A stretch of DNA of 36,136 bases from Bacteroidales bacterium (GTDB lineage Bacteria; Bacteroidota; Bacteroidia; Bacteroidales; UBA932). Shown in pieces: positions 8,723 to 16,072 of the stretch. Positions within the stretch are counted from its first letter, which is position 1. Every line of letters starts with the position of its first letter. The notes below the pieces were generated by a model. That model searched no databases. It was not told where the DNA came from and saw only the letters and a list, made by a program, of their open reading frames with translations. Location: positions 1-36,136 of the forward strand of contig JAFZWV010000022.1 in the NCBI GenBank assembly GCA_017617035.1, written 5' to 3'. The position numbers and the translations under genes were made by a program.

Positions 8723-8753
8723 CAAATATAGAAAGAATTATTCACTTGACAAA
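8723..8753 (-). promoter_or_regulatory. Promoter of rplY-pth
   Basis: On the minus strand TTTG (8753-8750) and TATATTTG (8730-8723) are separated by 19 bases, a complete match to the Bacteroidota consensus. The -33 element sits inside the last codons of the clostripain-like gene upstream. Confidence 0.8.
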
Positions 8754-9959
8754 ACCTGTCGCTACATTCCACGAAGTGGACTTGTATCTTTCGGTCAGTT
8801 TGGCCCAGGAGGTAGTGGGAAGGAACATGCTCAGGCCACTGTAGGTGATGATGTGGTTGCCGAGGAAGAACTCCGTGGCGTTTTTGTAGAGTATCAGATC
8901 GGCAAGCGCGGCGTCTACCGGAGCTAGTTCCTCGTCAGTAGCACCAAGTTTGACCAGGATATCCCTGAAGTCGTAGTGATACTGGTAGCTGTAGTTGAAA
9001 CTCTGGACCTGCGACGGGCTTACGTTCATGATCCTATCGCGATGGGCCTCGAAGATGGGAGCGCAGGCTTCGGCCAGTGCCTCTATCTTGCTGCAATCGT
9101 ACAAACCGACGGTGGCATCGCCGTTGGGGACATTCATGTTGTAGTAGTCTTCGCAGACGCCCAGGAGATCGGGCTTTTCACCGGAAAGAAGCCTGCGGGC
9201 GATGTTGACATAGTCAAAGCCGTCGGCCAGGACCTCGCCGGGGGAGGCTATAAGGTAATCGCAGAGGTCGCGCCATTCGTAGACAACCTCCACTCCGCCC
9301 ATCAGGCAGGCGTCCATCACTATATAATCAAGATGGTAGGGAAGGGCTTTCTTGAACTCGTCGATATCCATCTGATAACAGATGTAGTTGGAGTACGGTC
9401 CGTCGTACTGAGCTCCGATACTGCGCCTCATGCTCAAAGAGAATTCGTCGCTCTTTTTGTAGTCTTTCGGAATCCAGCCCGTTCCGTGGGAAGTATATAC
9501 CAGGCCATATGAATCGGACGGGTACTTATCCTTGATGTCGTTGAGCACCTTTTTCATAAAGGCGGTATCGACTGAGATAGTCTCGGCAGGATAGACGAAT
9601 ACCGTGTCGCGGATAATCTGGTCGTAGTGTTTGTAGATCCTGAACACTACAGGTTCAACGTCCGTGGTCCAGTTGCTGCGGTCTACCGATGCGTGGCTGA
9701 AAACGACTATAGCGTCGTTGTCCCATCTTCCGGGAACATAGCCGGTGCAAAGTTGGTCGAAATTCTCGTCCAGGAATCCTCTGAGGTTATTGTAACCCTC
9801 GCTGTAGAGGATCATGACCTTGTCGAAATGCAAGCCGGACACGCCCTCGCGACCAGCCCTTTTCGAAGGGCCGTTGTTGTCGAACGGTACCAGATCCCTG
9901 TTGCATGAGCAGAACGCAAGGATTACCGCTGCGATTAATACTGTCCACCTGAATTTCAT
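8742..9959 (-). CDS. Clostripain-like C11-family cysteine peptidase, probable lipoprotein
   Basis: A 405-residue exported cysteine protease of clan CD; C11 members usually cleave after Arg or Lys. The catalytic dyad is visible as H158 in VYTSHGTGW and C218 in VMDACLMGG, both in standard family contexts. The N-terminus MKFRWTVLIAAVILAFCSCNRD resembles a lipoprotein signal with C19 as the likely lipidated residue, so it probably sits on the cell surface or in the periplasm. The ATG at 9959 was preferred to an in-frame TTG at 9968, which overlaps the promoter box. The message should be nearly leaderless. It is divergent from xerD. Confidence 0.88.
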   Translation of the reverse strand: MKFRWTVLIAAVILAFCSCNRDLVPFDNNGPSKRAGREGVSGLHFDKVMILYSEGYNNLRGFLDENFDQLCTGYVPGRWDNDAIVVFSHASVDRSNWTTDVEPVVFRIYKHYDQIIRDTVFVYPAETISVDTAFMKKVLNDIKDKYPSDSYGLVYTSHGTGWIPKDYKKSDEFSLSMRRSIGAQYDGPYSNYICYQMDIDEFKKALPYHLDYIVMDACLMGGVEVVYEWRDLCDYLIASPGEVLADGFDYVNIARRLLSGEKPDLLGVCEDYYNMNVPNGDATVGLYDCSKIEALAEACAPIFEAHRDRIMNVSPSQVQSFNYSYQYHYDFRDILVKLGATDEELAPVDAALADLILYKNATEFFLGNHIITYSGLSMFLPTTSWAKLTERYKSTSWNVATGFVK

Positions 9960-9965
9960 GACTCG

Positions 9966-9995
9966 CAAAGATAGTCATCTTTTTCGTTATATTTG
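9966..9995. promoter_or_regulatory. Mirror-image divergent promoter for the C11 peptidase (-) and xerD (+)
   Basis: CAAAGATA at 9966-9973 is the minus-strand -7 box TATCTTTG, 6 bases before the peptidase ATG. TATATTTG at 9988-9995 is the plus-strand -7 box, 7 bases before the xerD ATG at 10003. The gap between boxes is 14 bases. No clear -33 TTTG is visible for either. Confidence 0.65.
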
Positions 9996-10002
9996 CATGT
10001 AT

Positions 10003-10890
10003 ATGGCGTCGGATATTCTTAAGGATTACTCATATTATTTGAGGGTGGAAAGAGGCATGTCTTCCAACACCGTCAGTTCCTACTGCTCGGATGTGAAGGC
10101 GTTCCTGGCCTGGATGTCCTCGCTTGGCGGCCATGGCTCTCTGGCTGCAGTGGATTCCGAAGATATCGCGGCTTTTCTGGCCGCTCACTCCGGGGCGCTG
10201 TCGAAGCGCTCGCAGTCCCGCGAGCTCAGCGCCCTGACTTCTTTTTTCGATTGGCTCGTGATCGAAGGCGAGCGCAAAGACAACCCCTGCGATGCTGTAG
10301 ACTCCCCGAAAATAGGGCGTTATCTGCCATCGGTGTTATCTGTCGAGGAAGTTTCTGCAATTATCGACGGAGTTCCTCTTGGCTCTCCTAAGGGCATACG
10401 AGACAAGGCGATTCTTGAAATCTTGTATGGTTGCGGACTTCGAGTAAGCGAGCTCTGCGGATTGCAGATTTCCCACGTTTACTTGGACGAAGGATTCGTC
10501 AGAGTAGTAGGAAAAGGTAATAAAGAGCGTCTGGTTCCGATGGGGGAGAGCGCCGCAGCGGCTTTTGAGGAATGGCTTGGTGTTCGCGGCGAAGCATTCG
10601 CTCCCGAATACTCGGATATCGCGTTCCTAAACCGTTTCGGGAAGCCCTTGAGCCGTATTTCAGTTTTTAAGCTCGTTCGCGAATACGCTCTTCTGGCTGG
10701 TATAACCAAGGAAATATCCCCTCATACTTTCCGCCATTCCTTCGCGACTCATCTCATTGAGAACGGCGCCGATCTTCGCGTCGTTCAGGAAATGCTCGGC
10801 CACGAAAACATCCTCACCACCGAAATCTACACCCACATCGACACCGCCACCTGGCAGGCAGCAGTATTAGAGCATCATCCCAGGCGATAG
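10003..10890 (+). CDS. xerD: Site-specific tyrosine recombinase XerD
   Basis: A 295-residue recombinase that resolves chromosome dimers at dif with XerC. An N-terminal SAM-like DNA-binding domain (about 1-100) precedes the catalytic domain with all expected residues: R147 (CGLRVSELC), K171 (GKGNKER), H241 and R244 (HTFRHSFATH), H267 (LGHENI) and nucleophile Y276 (TEIYTHID). It ends in HHPRR, as Xer proteins do. The start at 10003 (MASDILKDY) was chosen because the in-frame ATG at 9997 lies too close to the -7 box to be in the transcript. The setting is housekeeping, so it is chromosomal Xer rather than a mobile-element integrase; XerC cannot be fully excluded. Confidence 0.92.
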   Translation: MASDILKDYSYYLRVERGMSSNTVSSYCSDVKAFLAWMSSLGGHGSLAAVDSEDIAAFLAAHSGALSKRSQSRELSALTSFFDWLVIEGERKDNPCDAVDSPKIGRYLPSVLSVEEVSAIIDGVPLGSPKGIRDKAILEILYGCGLRVSELCGLQISHVYLDEGFVRVVGKGNKERLVPMGESAAAAFEEWLGVRGEAFAPEYSDIAFLNRFGKPLSRISVFKLVREYALLAGITKEISPHTFRHSFATHLIENGADLRVVQEMLGHENILTTEIYTHIDTATWQAAVLEHHPRR

Positions 10891-10904
10891 CCCGTCTGGG
10901 ATGA
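10875..10904 (+). other. Stem-loop spanning the xerD stop codon
   Basis: TCATCCCAG (10875-10883) pairs perfectly with CTGGGATGA (10896-10904) around 12 bases that contain the TAG stop. There is no T-run, so it is not a standard terminator. It may protect the 3' end or be a further palindromic repeat arm. Confidence 0.55.
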
Positions 10905-10980
10905 CGCTTAGCACTATTACCCCCGCTGCTTCGCGCCTTTAATTGTTCTTCGAATCAGTGTCTTTAATGCCTTCCTCCGT

Positions 10981-11064
10981 GCATACCCCCATCAGTTTAG
11001 GGGAGGGTATGAGCGTTTCAGGTCTTTTTTGCGCATACTCCCTTGTTTTTTTGGGGGAGTATGC
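10981..11064. repeat. Pair of hairpin repeats 52 bases apart in the xerD/HHH gap
   Basis: The 332-base gap 10891-11222 has no gene. Its first part holds two related hairpins: CATACCC (10982-10988) with GGGTATG (11005-11011), and GCATACTCCC (11033-11042) with GGGAGTATGC (11055-11064). Both begin GCATAC and start exactly 52 bases apart (10981 and 11033). The second could act as a terminator for convergent xerD. Confidence 0.75.
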
Positions 11065-11090
11065 ACGCCTTCATGTCTGGTGGGCTTGAA

Positions 11091-11212
11091 GGTGGGACAC
11101 CGGTCACACTTTAGCCCCATATTCGTGACTGGTATGCACGAAGTTGGGACACCGGTCACGTTTTTGCATCTATTTCGTGGCTGGTGGGCCGAACGGTGGG
11201 ACACCTGTCACA
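11091..11212. repeat. Tandem 52-base palindromic repeat, locus A
   Basis: Three copies of GKTGGGACACCKGTCAC start at 11091, 11143 and 11195, exactly 52 bases apart. Each of the two complete units continues through a divergent middle to TTCGTGrCTGGT and a tail ending in GAA or GAAC. The tail (GTGACTGG) is an imperfect inverted copy of the head, so each unit can fold. The same unit recurs at 14826-14913 in the opposite orientation. It has neither an open reading frame nor transposase. Confidence 0.85.
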
Positions 11213-11222
11213 CCGGCAGCTA

Positions 11223-12194
11223 TCAGTAGGAGATTTTGCAGTGTTTAAGTCGCGAGTAAAGCAGCGAATCTATCACCCCCGCGTTCAGCAGGCCTTCAAG
11301 AGTCCAGGATTCACGGGGATTATTGTCGCGGTACAGGACAATTCCGTGTGCAACAGACTTGTAGCGGATATGGGGGTGAAGTTTGAGCGAATCCTCCGGG
11401 AGGGTCCAGAGTCGCAGCGGTCTTAGCGGCTCTGAACACTCTATCAAATCCTTCAACTTCTCATAACGTTCTTCTCCGAAGTTATATATCTCGAGAAGTT
11501 GTTCTGGAGTAGAATACCCACCGAGTTGGTTCCGGTAACTAACCATCTTAGAGGCGAAATATGGACCGATTCCCGGTAGGGCGTCGAAGGCCGCCGAGTC
11601 CGCTGTATTTATATCCAGTTTCGGGATATCGATAAATGGCTCGAGCCTCCGATACACAGAATCTGCAACCACATACGATTTCGCAAAGTCTTCTTTACGC
11701 CTGAACCTCCCACCTTTCTGTCTATAGCTGTCTATGCTCCGCGCCTGTTTCTCGCTGAAGCCCAAACGCTGAAGGTCCTCGACGCTTACGGTATTGGGGT
11801 TAAACCTGAACGACTCACGCTTCCGCGTTTTAGCCCGCACTGCCTGAACGATCTGCGAATGGGACGCGTTATGTCTTTCCGTGGAGATTTCTCCACTCGG
11901 TAGTATTGACACTCCTTTTGTCATTTCGAGCGAAGCCGCAGGCGGAGTCGAGAAATCTCTGTACACAAAGACCGTGTCAGGAGAATCTCTGTTCGCTTCA
12001 ATTTTCAGCTTCGCAGTGTGTTGCACAAACAGACACACCTGGTACCCGAGTATCAGGAAGGTAAGGGATATTGCTCCGACTTTGAAGACTGTACCGACGC
12101 TACTGGTCCCGGTACTTGTTGACGTGTTGCCCTCGCGGTTCCTGCGGGGCTCCGGCGACGATGATGACGATCTCGCCTTTGGGTTCGTTCTCAT
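11223..12194 (-). CDS. Membrane-anchored helix-hairpin-helix (ComEA-like) protein
   Basis: A 323-residue protein with a basic Ser/Thr-rich cytosolic N-terminus (1-36), one transmembrane segment at about 37-57, and an extracytoplasmic region with helix-hairpin-helix DNA-binding motifs: FNPNTVSVEDLQRLGFSEKQA (131-151, split here by no gap) and the canonical ComEA-type DINTADSAAFDALPGIG at 194-210, with a possible third near 280-312. ComEA proteins bind incoming DNA in transformation; in Bacteroidota the role of this group is unproven. Residues about 79-105 are encoded by a dispersed palindromic repeat. The ATG at 12194 overlaps the end of rsmI by 95 bases; no later start would keep the membrane segment. 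Confidence 0.8.
   Translation of the reverse strand: MRTNPKARSSSSSPEPRRNREGNTSTSTGTSSVGTVFKVGAISLTFLILGYQVCLFVQHTAKLKIEANRDSPDTVFVYRDFSTPPAASLEMTKGVSILPSGEISTERHNASHSQIVQAVRAKTRKRESFRFNPNTVSVEDLQRLGFSEKQARSIDSYRQKGGRFRRKEDFAKSYVVADSVYRRLEPFIDIPKLDINTADSAAFDALPGIGPYFASKMVSYRNQLGGYSTPEQLLEIYNFGEERYEKLKDLIECSEPLRPLRLWTLPEDSLKLHPHIRYKSVAHGIVLYRDNNPRESWTLEGLLNAGVIDSLLYSRLKHCKISY
11884..11959. repeat. Palindromic dispersed repeat inside the HHH protein gene
   Basis: GGAGATTTCTCCACTCGG near 11884-11900 faces TGTCATTTCGAGCG...CGGAGTCGAGAAATCTC at 11919-11959, making a long imperfect hairpin. The right arm is the same sequence found in rlmN and rnhA. It is in frame and encodes a peptide such as STPPAASLEMTKG in the juxtamembrane linker. 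Confidence 0.8.
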
Positions 12195-12816
12195 TGAAGT
12201 AATTCGCTAGTTCTTGTAAGGTTCCCCGATGGTGGGTTTCGTGAAGTTTAGATATTTCGCGGGCTACGGAGCACTCGCGGTCCGGTCCGAAGGTTTCGGC
12301 GAACTGCGCCAGCGTTTTCGCAAGGCGGTGGGGCGATTCGTAAAAGACCATGGTCCTGGGCTCTGAAGCCAGCTCCGCAAGGAGGGTCGCCCTGCCCTTT
12401 TTCTGCGGGAGAAAACCCTCGAAGCAGAAACGGTCGCACGGCAGGCCGCTCGACACTATCGCCGGGATGCAGGCAGTTGCGCCCGGGAGCGTCTGGACCT
12501 CTATTCCTTCTTTAGCGCACTCGCGCACGAGCAGGAAGCCAGGGTCGCTGATTCCCGGGGTGCCGGCATCGCTGACCAGGGCGACGTTGAGCCCGCCGAG
12601 GATGCGCTCCTTAATCATCCCGACGGTCTGATGCTCGTTGTATTTGTGGTGAGACAGCAGGCGGCCCTTGATCTCATAGTGCTCCAGCAAAATACCGGTC
12701 GTTCTGGTGTCCTCGGCCAGGATGAGGTCGGCCTCTTTAAGGACCTCCAGCGCACGAAGGGTAATGTCGGCGAGATTGCCGACCGGAGTGGGCACTATGT
12801 AGAGCTTGCCTGCCAT
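12100..12816 (-). CDS. rsmI: 16S rRNA (cytidine-1402 2'-O)-methyltransferase
   Basis: A 238-residue SAM-dependent methyltransferase that 2'-O-methylates C1402 in the ribosomal decoding centre. The signature VPTPVGNLADIT is at 9-20, AEDTRTT near 35-41, SDAGTPGISDPG near 82-93, and LPGATACIPAIVSSGLP and FEGFLPQKKG follow. Its last 25 residues or so, after GEIVIIVAG, extend past the normal family end and are encoded in the 95-base overlap with the HHH gene. The start at 12816 is 4 bases after the stop of the upstream gene. tdk and rsmI are neighbours in many Bacteroidota. Confidence 0.95.
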   Translation of the reverse strand: MAGKLYIVPTPVGNLADITLRALEVLKEADLILAEDTRTTGILLEHYEIKGRLLSHHKYNEHQTVGMIKERILGGLNVALVSDAGTPGISDPGFLLVRECAKEGIEVQTLPGATACIPAIVSSGLPCDRFCFEGFLPQKKGRATLLAELASEPRTMVFYESPHRLAKTLAQFAETFGPDRECSVAREISKLHETHHRGTLQELANYFNENEPKGEIVIIVAGAPQEPRGQHVNKYRDQ

Positions 12817-12820
12817 CAGG

Positions 12821-13447
12821 TTATTTGAGTTTTCTACGGACTGCCATCATAAGGCGATAGACCACCTCAGAATTAAGATTCCAATCCGGGAAGTTCGCGA
12901 TTACGTAGGAAACCGCTTCCGAGATGCTCTCCATCTTATTGAATTCGGAAATGGTGTTCTGGAACAGTGCGGGATCCTCTTTGAAGAGGGTGTTGATAAA
13001 CAGCACGCGGTCGTTGAGCGAAATAGCGCTGATTACGTTAGCCACCGGCCCGCCGGGAAGGTCTATCATCCACTGGTAGTTCTTCGCATCAGGAACTGTT
13101 TTGGCACCAATTGAGGCCATATCGATTGACAGGTCGATAGGAGATTCGGGCTCAGATTCCTTCGCTTCATCTGCGACTTCGCTCGGAATGACAGGGATGT
13201 CATCCCGAGGAGTTTCAGCGACGAAGGGATCTGTCTCTTCGCTTGGCAGATCGACATCAACGGGTTCGGGGATCACATCTACCGGCTCGGGGTCTGGTTC
13301 GGGCTCGGGGGCGACTGCGACGGCGATAGGTTCAGCTACTTCTTCTTTAAGAGCCTCCAGTTTCTCCTCCAATTCATCCAACTGAGCGCGGAGTTCTTCG
13401 ATAGTTGTTTGTATTTCGTTGAAAACTTCTTTTACGGATTTTTCCAT
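12821..13447 (-). CDS. Bacteroidota-specific protein of unknown function with coiled coil and conserved C-terminus
   Basis: A 208-residue cytosolic protein. Residues 1-38 form a coiled coil ([20 protein letters not shown]), 45-100 are a Pro/Glu/Asp-rich linker ([19 protein letters not shown]), and 125-208 form a helical domain ([51 protein letters not shown]). I recall this C-terminal region as conserved in uncharacterised Bacteroidota proteins, without an assigned function. Part of the linker (about 72-99) is encoded by a dispersed palindromic repeat. It heads a leftward operon with rsmI and the HHH gene and is divergent from tdk, 48 bases away. Confidence 0.75.
   Translation of the reverse strand: MEKSVKEVFNEIQTTIEELRAQLDELEEKLEALKEEVAEPIAVAVAPEPEPDPEPVDVIPEPVDVDLPSEETDPFVAETPRDDIPVIPSEVADEAKESEPESPIDLSIDMASIGAKTVPDAKNYQWMIDLPGGPVANVISAISLNDRVLFINTLFKEDPALFQNTISEFNKMESISEAVSYVIANFPDWNLNSEVVYRLMMAVRRKLK
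13154..13232. repeat. Palindromic dispersed repeat inside the 208-residue protein gene
   Basis: A left arm with CTTCGCTCGGAATGACA (ending 13192) and a right arm beginning TGTCATCCCGAG (from 13199) face each other across a few bases, and the outer ends AGATTCC and GGGATCT also match as inverted copies. It is a diverged relative of the repeat in the rlmN, rnhA and HHH genes and is in frame in the linker. Confidence 0.65.
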
Positions 13448-13465
13448 TTTTCTGCGAGCGTTTTT

Positions 13466-13473
13466 TATCTTTG
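13466..13473 (+). promoter_or_regulatory. -7 promoter box of tdk
   Basis: TATCTTTG is a perfect -7 element 22 bases before the tdk ATG at 13496. The following leader is A-rich (ACAAACACAAAACTACAA), the usual Bacteroidota alternative to a Shine-Dalgarno sequence. No clear -33 TTTG is visible. Confidence 0.65.
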
Positions 13474-13495
13474 TAAGACAAACACAAAACTACAA

Positions 13496-14086
13496 ATGTT
13501 TTCAGAAAACCACAAGAGATCGGGCTGCATTGAAGTCATTTGCGGCTCAATGTTTTCCGGTAAGACCGAAGAACTCATCCGCAGGCTCAAAAGAGCCCAG
13601 TTCGCAAACCTGAAGATAGCCATCTTCAAGCCGACTATAGATATAAGGTATTCAGATGTAGAGGTGGTGTCGCACGACCTCCACAGCATCAAGTCCACTC
13701 CCATCAGCGATCCGAAGCATATGCTCGAGATCCCGTCGGATATCGATGTAGTGGGTATCGACGAAGCCCAGTTTTTCGGAGAGGAACTTGTGGAAGTCTG
13801 CCAGACGCTTGCCAACCGCGGTGTACGCGTGATTATCGCCGGACTTGATACCGACTATCTCGGTAAGCCTTTCGGCCCCATGCCCGCCCTTATGGCTATC
13901 GCCGAAGACGTCCGTAAGGTCCACGCCATCTGCGTGAAGTGCGGAGACCTCGCGAACCATTCTCATCGTCTTTCGAAGAGCGATGATCTCGTGGTTCTGG
14001 GCGAAAAAGACGTCTACGAGCCCCTCTGCCGCGAGTGCTACAACAAAGCTGTCGCTGAGGAAGCCGCTAAGGCGAAGAAAAAATGA
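13496..14086 (+). CDS. tdk: Thymidine kinase
   Basis: A 196-residue type II thymidine kinase that phosphorylates thymidine to dTMP in pyrimidine salvage. The P-loop GSMFSGKT is at 17-24, DEAQFF at 89-94 carries the catalytic glutamate E90, and the zinc lasso uses C146, C149, C178 and C181 (CVKC and CREC). The C-terminus is Lys/Ala-rich. The start at 13496 fits the family and the promoter; the longer frame upstream crosses the -7 box. Its stop overlaps the start of the next gene as ATGA. Confidence 0.96.
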   Translation: MFSENHKRSGCIEVICGSMFSGKTEELIRRLKRAQFANLKIAIFKPTIDIRYSDVEVVSHDLHSIKSTPISDPKHMLEIPSDIDVVGIDEAQFFGEELVEVCQTLANRGVRVIIAGLDTDYLGKPFGPMPALMAIAEDVRKVHAICVKCGDLANHSHRLSKSDDLVVLGEKDVYEPLCRECYNKAVAEEAAKAKKK

Positions 14087-14814
14087 ACCCGCTGCTAAGC
14101 CGCATGCAAAGGCTGGCCGACCCCTCGCAGGTGGCCGGCCTTTCGCGTTTTTTCAAAACGGGCCCCGGCCAGTACGGCGAGGGCGACAAGTTCCTCGGAA
14201 TAAAGGTCCCAGGGACACGCCAGGCCGTTAAAGAATGTTGGAAGGAACTGACCATGGCCGACCTCGAGGAATGCATCGCCAGCGAGTATCACGAAGTTCG
14301 ACTCGCCGCGCTGCTTGCGCTGGTGGAAATGTTCAAGCACTCAAAGGGGCCTAAACGCGAAGAGTGCGTTCAGTTTTATCTGTCCCACACCGACCGTATT
14401 AACAACTGGGACCTCGTAGACCTATCCTGCTATCCTTTGTTGGGTGTGTGGCTGCTCGATAAAGACCGTTCGCTTCTGTACGATCTGGCCAGGAACGGCA
14501 AGAACATCTGGGAACAGCGCATCGGAATGGTCAGCACCATGACCTTCGTGCGGGCCGGTCAACTCGACGACACCTTTGCCATCGCCGATATCCTGCTTTA
14601 CCATCCCCACGACCTCATCCAGAAGGCCGTCGGCTGGCTCCTTCGCGAAGCGGGTAAGCGCGACCAGTCCGCGCTTGAATCATATTTGAAAGGCGTCATG
14701 CCCGGCGGCGACCGGGCACCCCGTTACCGGTCGATGCCCCGCACCGCCCTGCGTTATGCCATCGAAAAGTTCCCCGAACCCCTGCGCCAGCGATATCTGC
14801 TGAGCGAAGCGTAA
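14083..14814 (+). CDS. AlkD-like DNA alkylation repair glycosylase (HEAT-like repeats)
   Basis: A 243-residue all-helical protein of the DNA alkylation repair family, which excises N3- and N7-alkylated purines without base flipping. Residues reported for Bacillus cereus AlkD (W109, D113, R148, W187) have counterparts here: W109 and D113 in NNWDLVD, R146 in WEQRIG, and W185 in [12 protein letters not shown]. The start overlaps the tdk stop as ATGA, so the two are translationally coupled; nucleotide salvage plus base repair is a plausible pairing but not a demonstrated one. It ends just before a palindromic repeat in the gap with convergent trpS. Confidence 0.9.
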   Translation: MNPLLSRMQRLADPSQVAGLSRFFKTGPGQYGEGDKFLGIKVPGTRQAVKECWKELTMADLEECIASEYHEVRLAALLALVEMFKHSKGPKREECVQFYLSHTDRINNWDLVDLSCYPLLGVWLLDKDRSLLYDLARNGKNIWEQRIGMVSTMTFVRAGQLDDTFAIADILLYHPHDLIQKAVGWLLREAGKRDQSALESYLKGVMPGGDRAPRYRSMPRTALRYAIEKFPEPLRQRYLLSEA

Positions 14815-14825
14815 TCTCATATAAC

Positions 14826-14913
14826 GTGACAGGTGGGCCAAAGTATGGTCCACCTGTCGCGAAAAGGGGGCATAATCATGACAAGTGTCCCACATTCTGG
14901 CCCACCTGTCACG
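14826..14913. repeat. 52-base palindromic repeat, locus B
   Basis: The gap between the convergent AlkD-like and trpS genes holds the same repeat as 11091-11212, in opposite orientation. GTGACAGGTGGGCC (from 14826), a unit of exactly 52 bases (14843-14894 on the minus strand, starting TGTGGGACACTTGTCA), and GGCCCACCTGTCAC (ending 14912) can be recognised. GTGACAGGTGG and CCACCTGTCGC also form a hairpin by themselves. Confidence 0.82.
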
Positions 14914-14920
14914 ACATCAA

Positions 14921-16072
14921 TTATCCAGAATACTTTTCGGACTGTTCGCGGATGAGTTCTTCGAGGACTCCTTCGTCGAAGTAGTTGATCTTCATAGCAG
15001 CCTTGACTCCGGCGAGGGTCTGGGCCGCTTTCTTGCAAGCAGCTTCAGTACCCTTGCGAAGAACCTCATATACGTAAGGAAGATTCTGCTCGAGTTCTTT
15101 GCGGCGCTGGCGGATAGGCTCGAGGGTGTCGTTGAGGACTTCCGTGAGGAAGTTCTTGATCATGACATCGCCGAGTCCGCCGGCGCGGTACTGCGCCTTC
15201 ACTTCGTCCAGCGAATGGAACTCGAAGCTGACCTTTTTACCTACGAAGCACGAAGCGAATTTGTCGAAATGTTCGGGCTTGCAGAATGCGTCCAGATAGG
15301 TGAAGACGGTGTTGCCCTCTACCTTTCCGGGATCGCTGACCTGGAGGTGACCAGGGTCGGTGAACATTCCGCGTACCTTGGCGCGAACCTCATCTGCCGA
15401 GTCTGACAGATAGATGCAGTTGCCAAGCGACTTACTCATCTTTGCCTTTCCGTCTGTACCGGGTAGGCGCAGGCAGGCCGCATTGTCGGGTAGCAGAATA
15501 TCGGGTTCGGTAAGCGCGGGGCCATAGGTTGAATTGAACTTGCGGACTATCTCGCGGGTCTGCTCGATCATGGGTTCCTGGTCTTCTCCTACCGGGACTG
15601 TGGTAGCCTGGAATGCGGTAATATCCGCAGCCTGGCTGATAGGGTAGCAGAAGAAACCGACCGGAGTTCCGGCTTTGTTGTCGTTCTCGTCGGAATCGCC
15701 GAAACCGCGCATCTGGATTTCCTGCTTCACGGTAGGGTTACGCTGGAGGCGCTGGACAGTCACCAGGTTCATATAATAGAATGTGAGCTCGGTGAGTTCA
15801 GCCACCTGAGACTGAATCAGGATGTGGCTCTTCGCGGGATCGATACCTGCGGAGAGATAATCCAAGGCAACTTCTATGATATTCTGGCGGACTTTTTCCG
15901 GATTGTCTGCATTGTCTGTAAGGGCCTGGGCGTCGGCGATCATAATGTAAATCTCATCGAACTCACCGCTGTTCTGGAGTTCGACGCGGCGGCGCAGCGA
16001 CCCTACGTAGTGGCCAATATGAAGGCGACCGGTAGGACGGTCGCCTGTAAGGATAATCTTCTTTTTAGACAT
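14921..16072 (-). CDS. trpS: Tryptophanyl-tRNA synthetase
   Basis: A 383-residue class I synthetase that charges tRNA-Trp. The HIGH motif is at 18-21 ([10 protein letters not shown]), the KMSKS loop at 211-215 ([11 protein letters not shown]), and the tryptophan and adenylate region contains [14 protein letters not shown] and VPVGEDQ. It is longer than the 330-residue E. coli type, with an insert around 105-135 ([16 protein letters not shown]), as in a subgroup of bacterial TrpRS. The ATG overlaps the recA stop by one base (TAATG), so it is the second gene of a recA-trpS operon. Confidence 0.95.
   Translation of the reverse strand: MSKKKIILTGDRPTGRLHIGHYVGSLRRRVELQNSGEFDEIYIMIADAQALTDNADNPEKVRQNIIEVALDYLSAGIDPAKSHILIQSQVAELTELTFYYMNLVTVQRLQRNPTVKQEIQMRGFGDSDENDNKAGTPVGFFCYPISQAADITAFQATTVPVGEDQEPMIEQTREIVRKFNSTYGPALTEPDILLPDNAACLRLPGTDGKAKMSKSLGNCIYLSDSADEVRAKVRGMFTDPGHLQVSDPGKVEGNTVFTYLDAFCKPEHFDKFASCFVGKKVSFEFHSLDEVKAQYRAGGLGDVMIKNFLTEVLNDTLEPIRQRRKELEQNLPYVYEVLRKGTEAACKKAAQTLAGVKAAMKINYFDEGVLEELIREQSEKYSG

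Noticed and set aside
10003-10890. Integrase of a mobile element
   Set aside because: The protein has the length, C-terminal HHPR ending and context of chromosomal XerD; no attachment repeats or cargo genes surround it.
10981-11212. CRISPR array
   Set aside because: The 52-base spacing is regular, but repeats are only partly conserved, the intervening sequence is part of each palindromic unit, and no cas gene is nearby.
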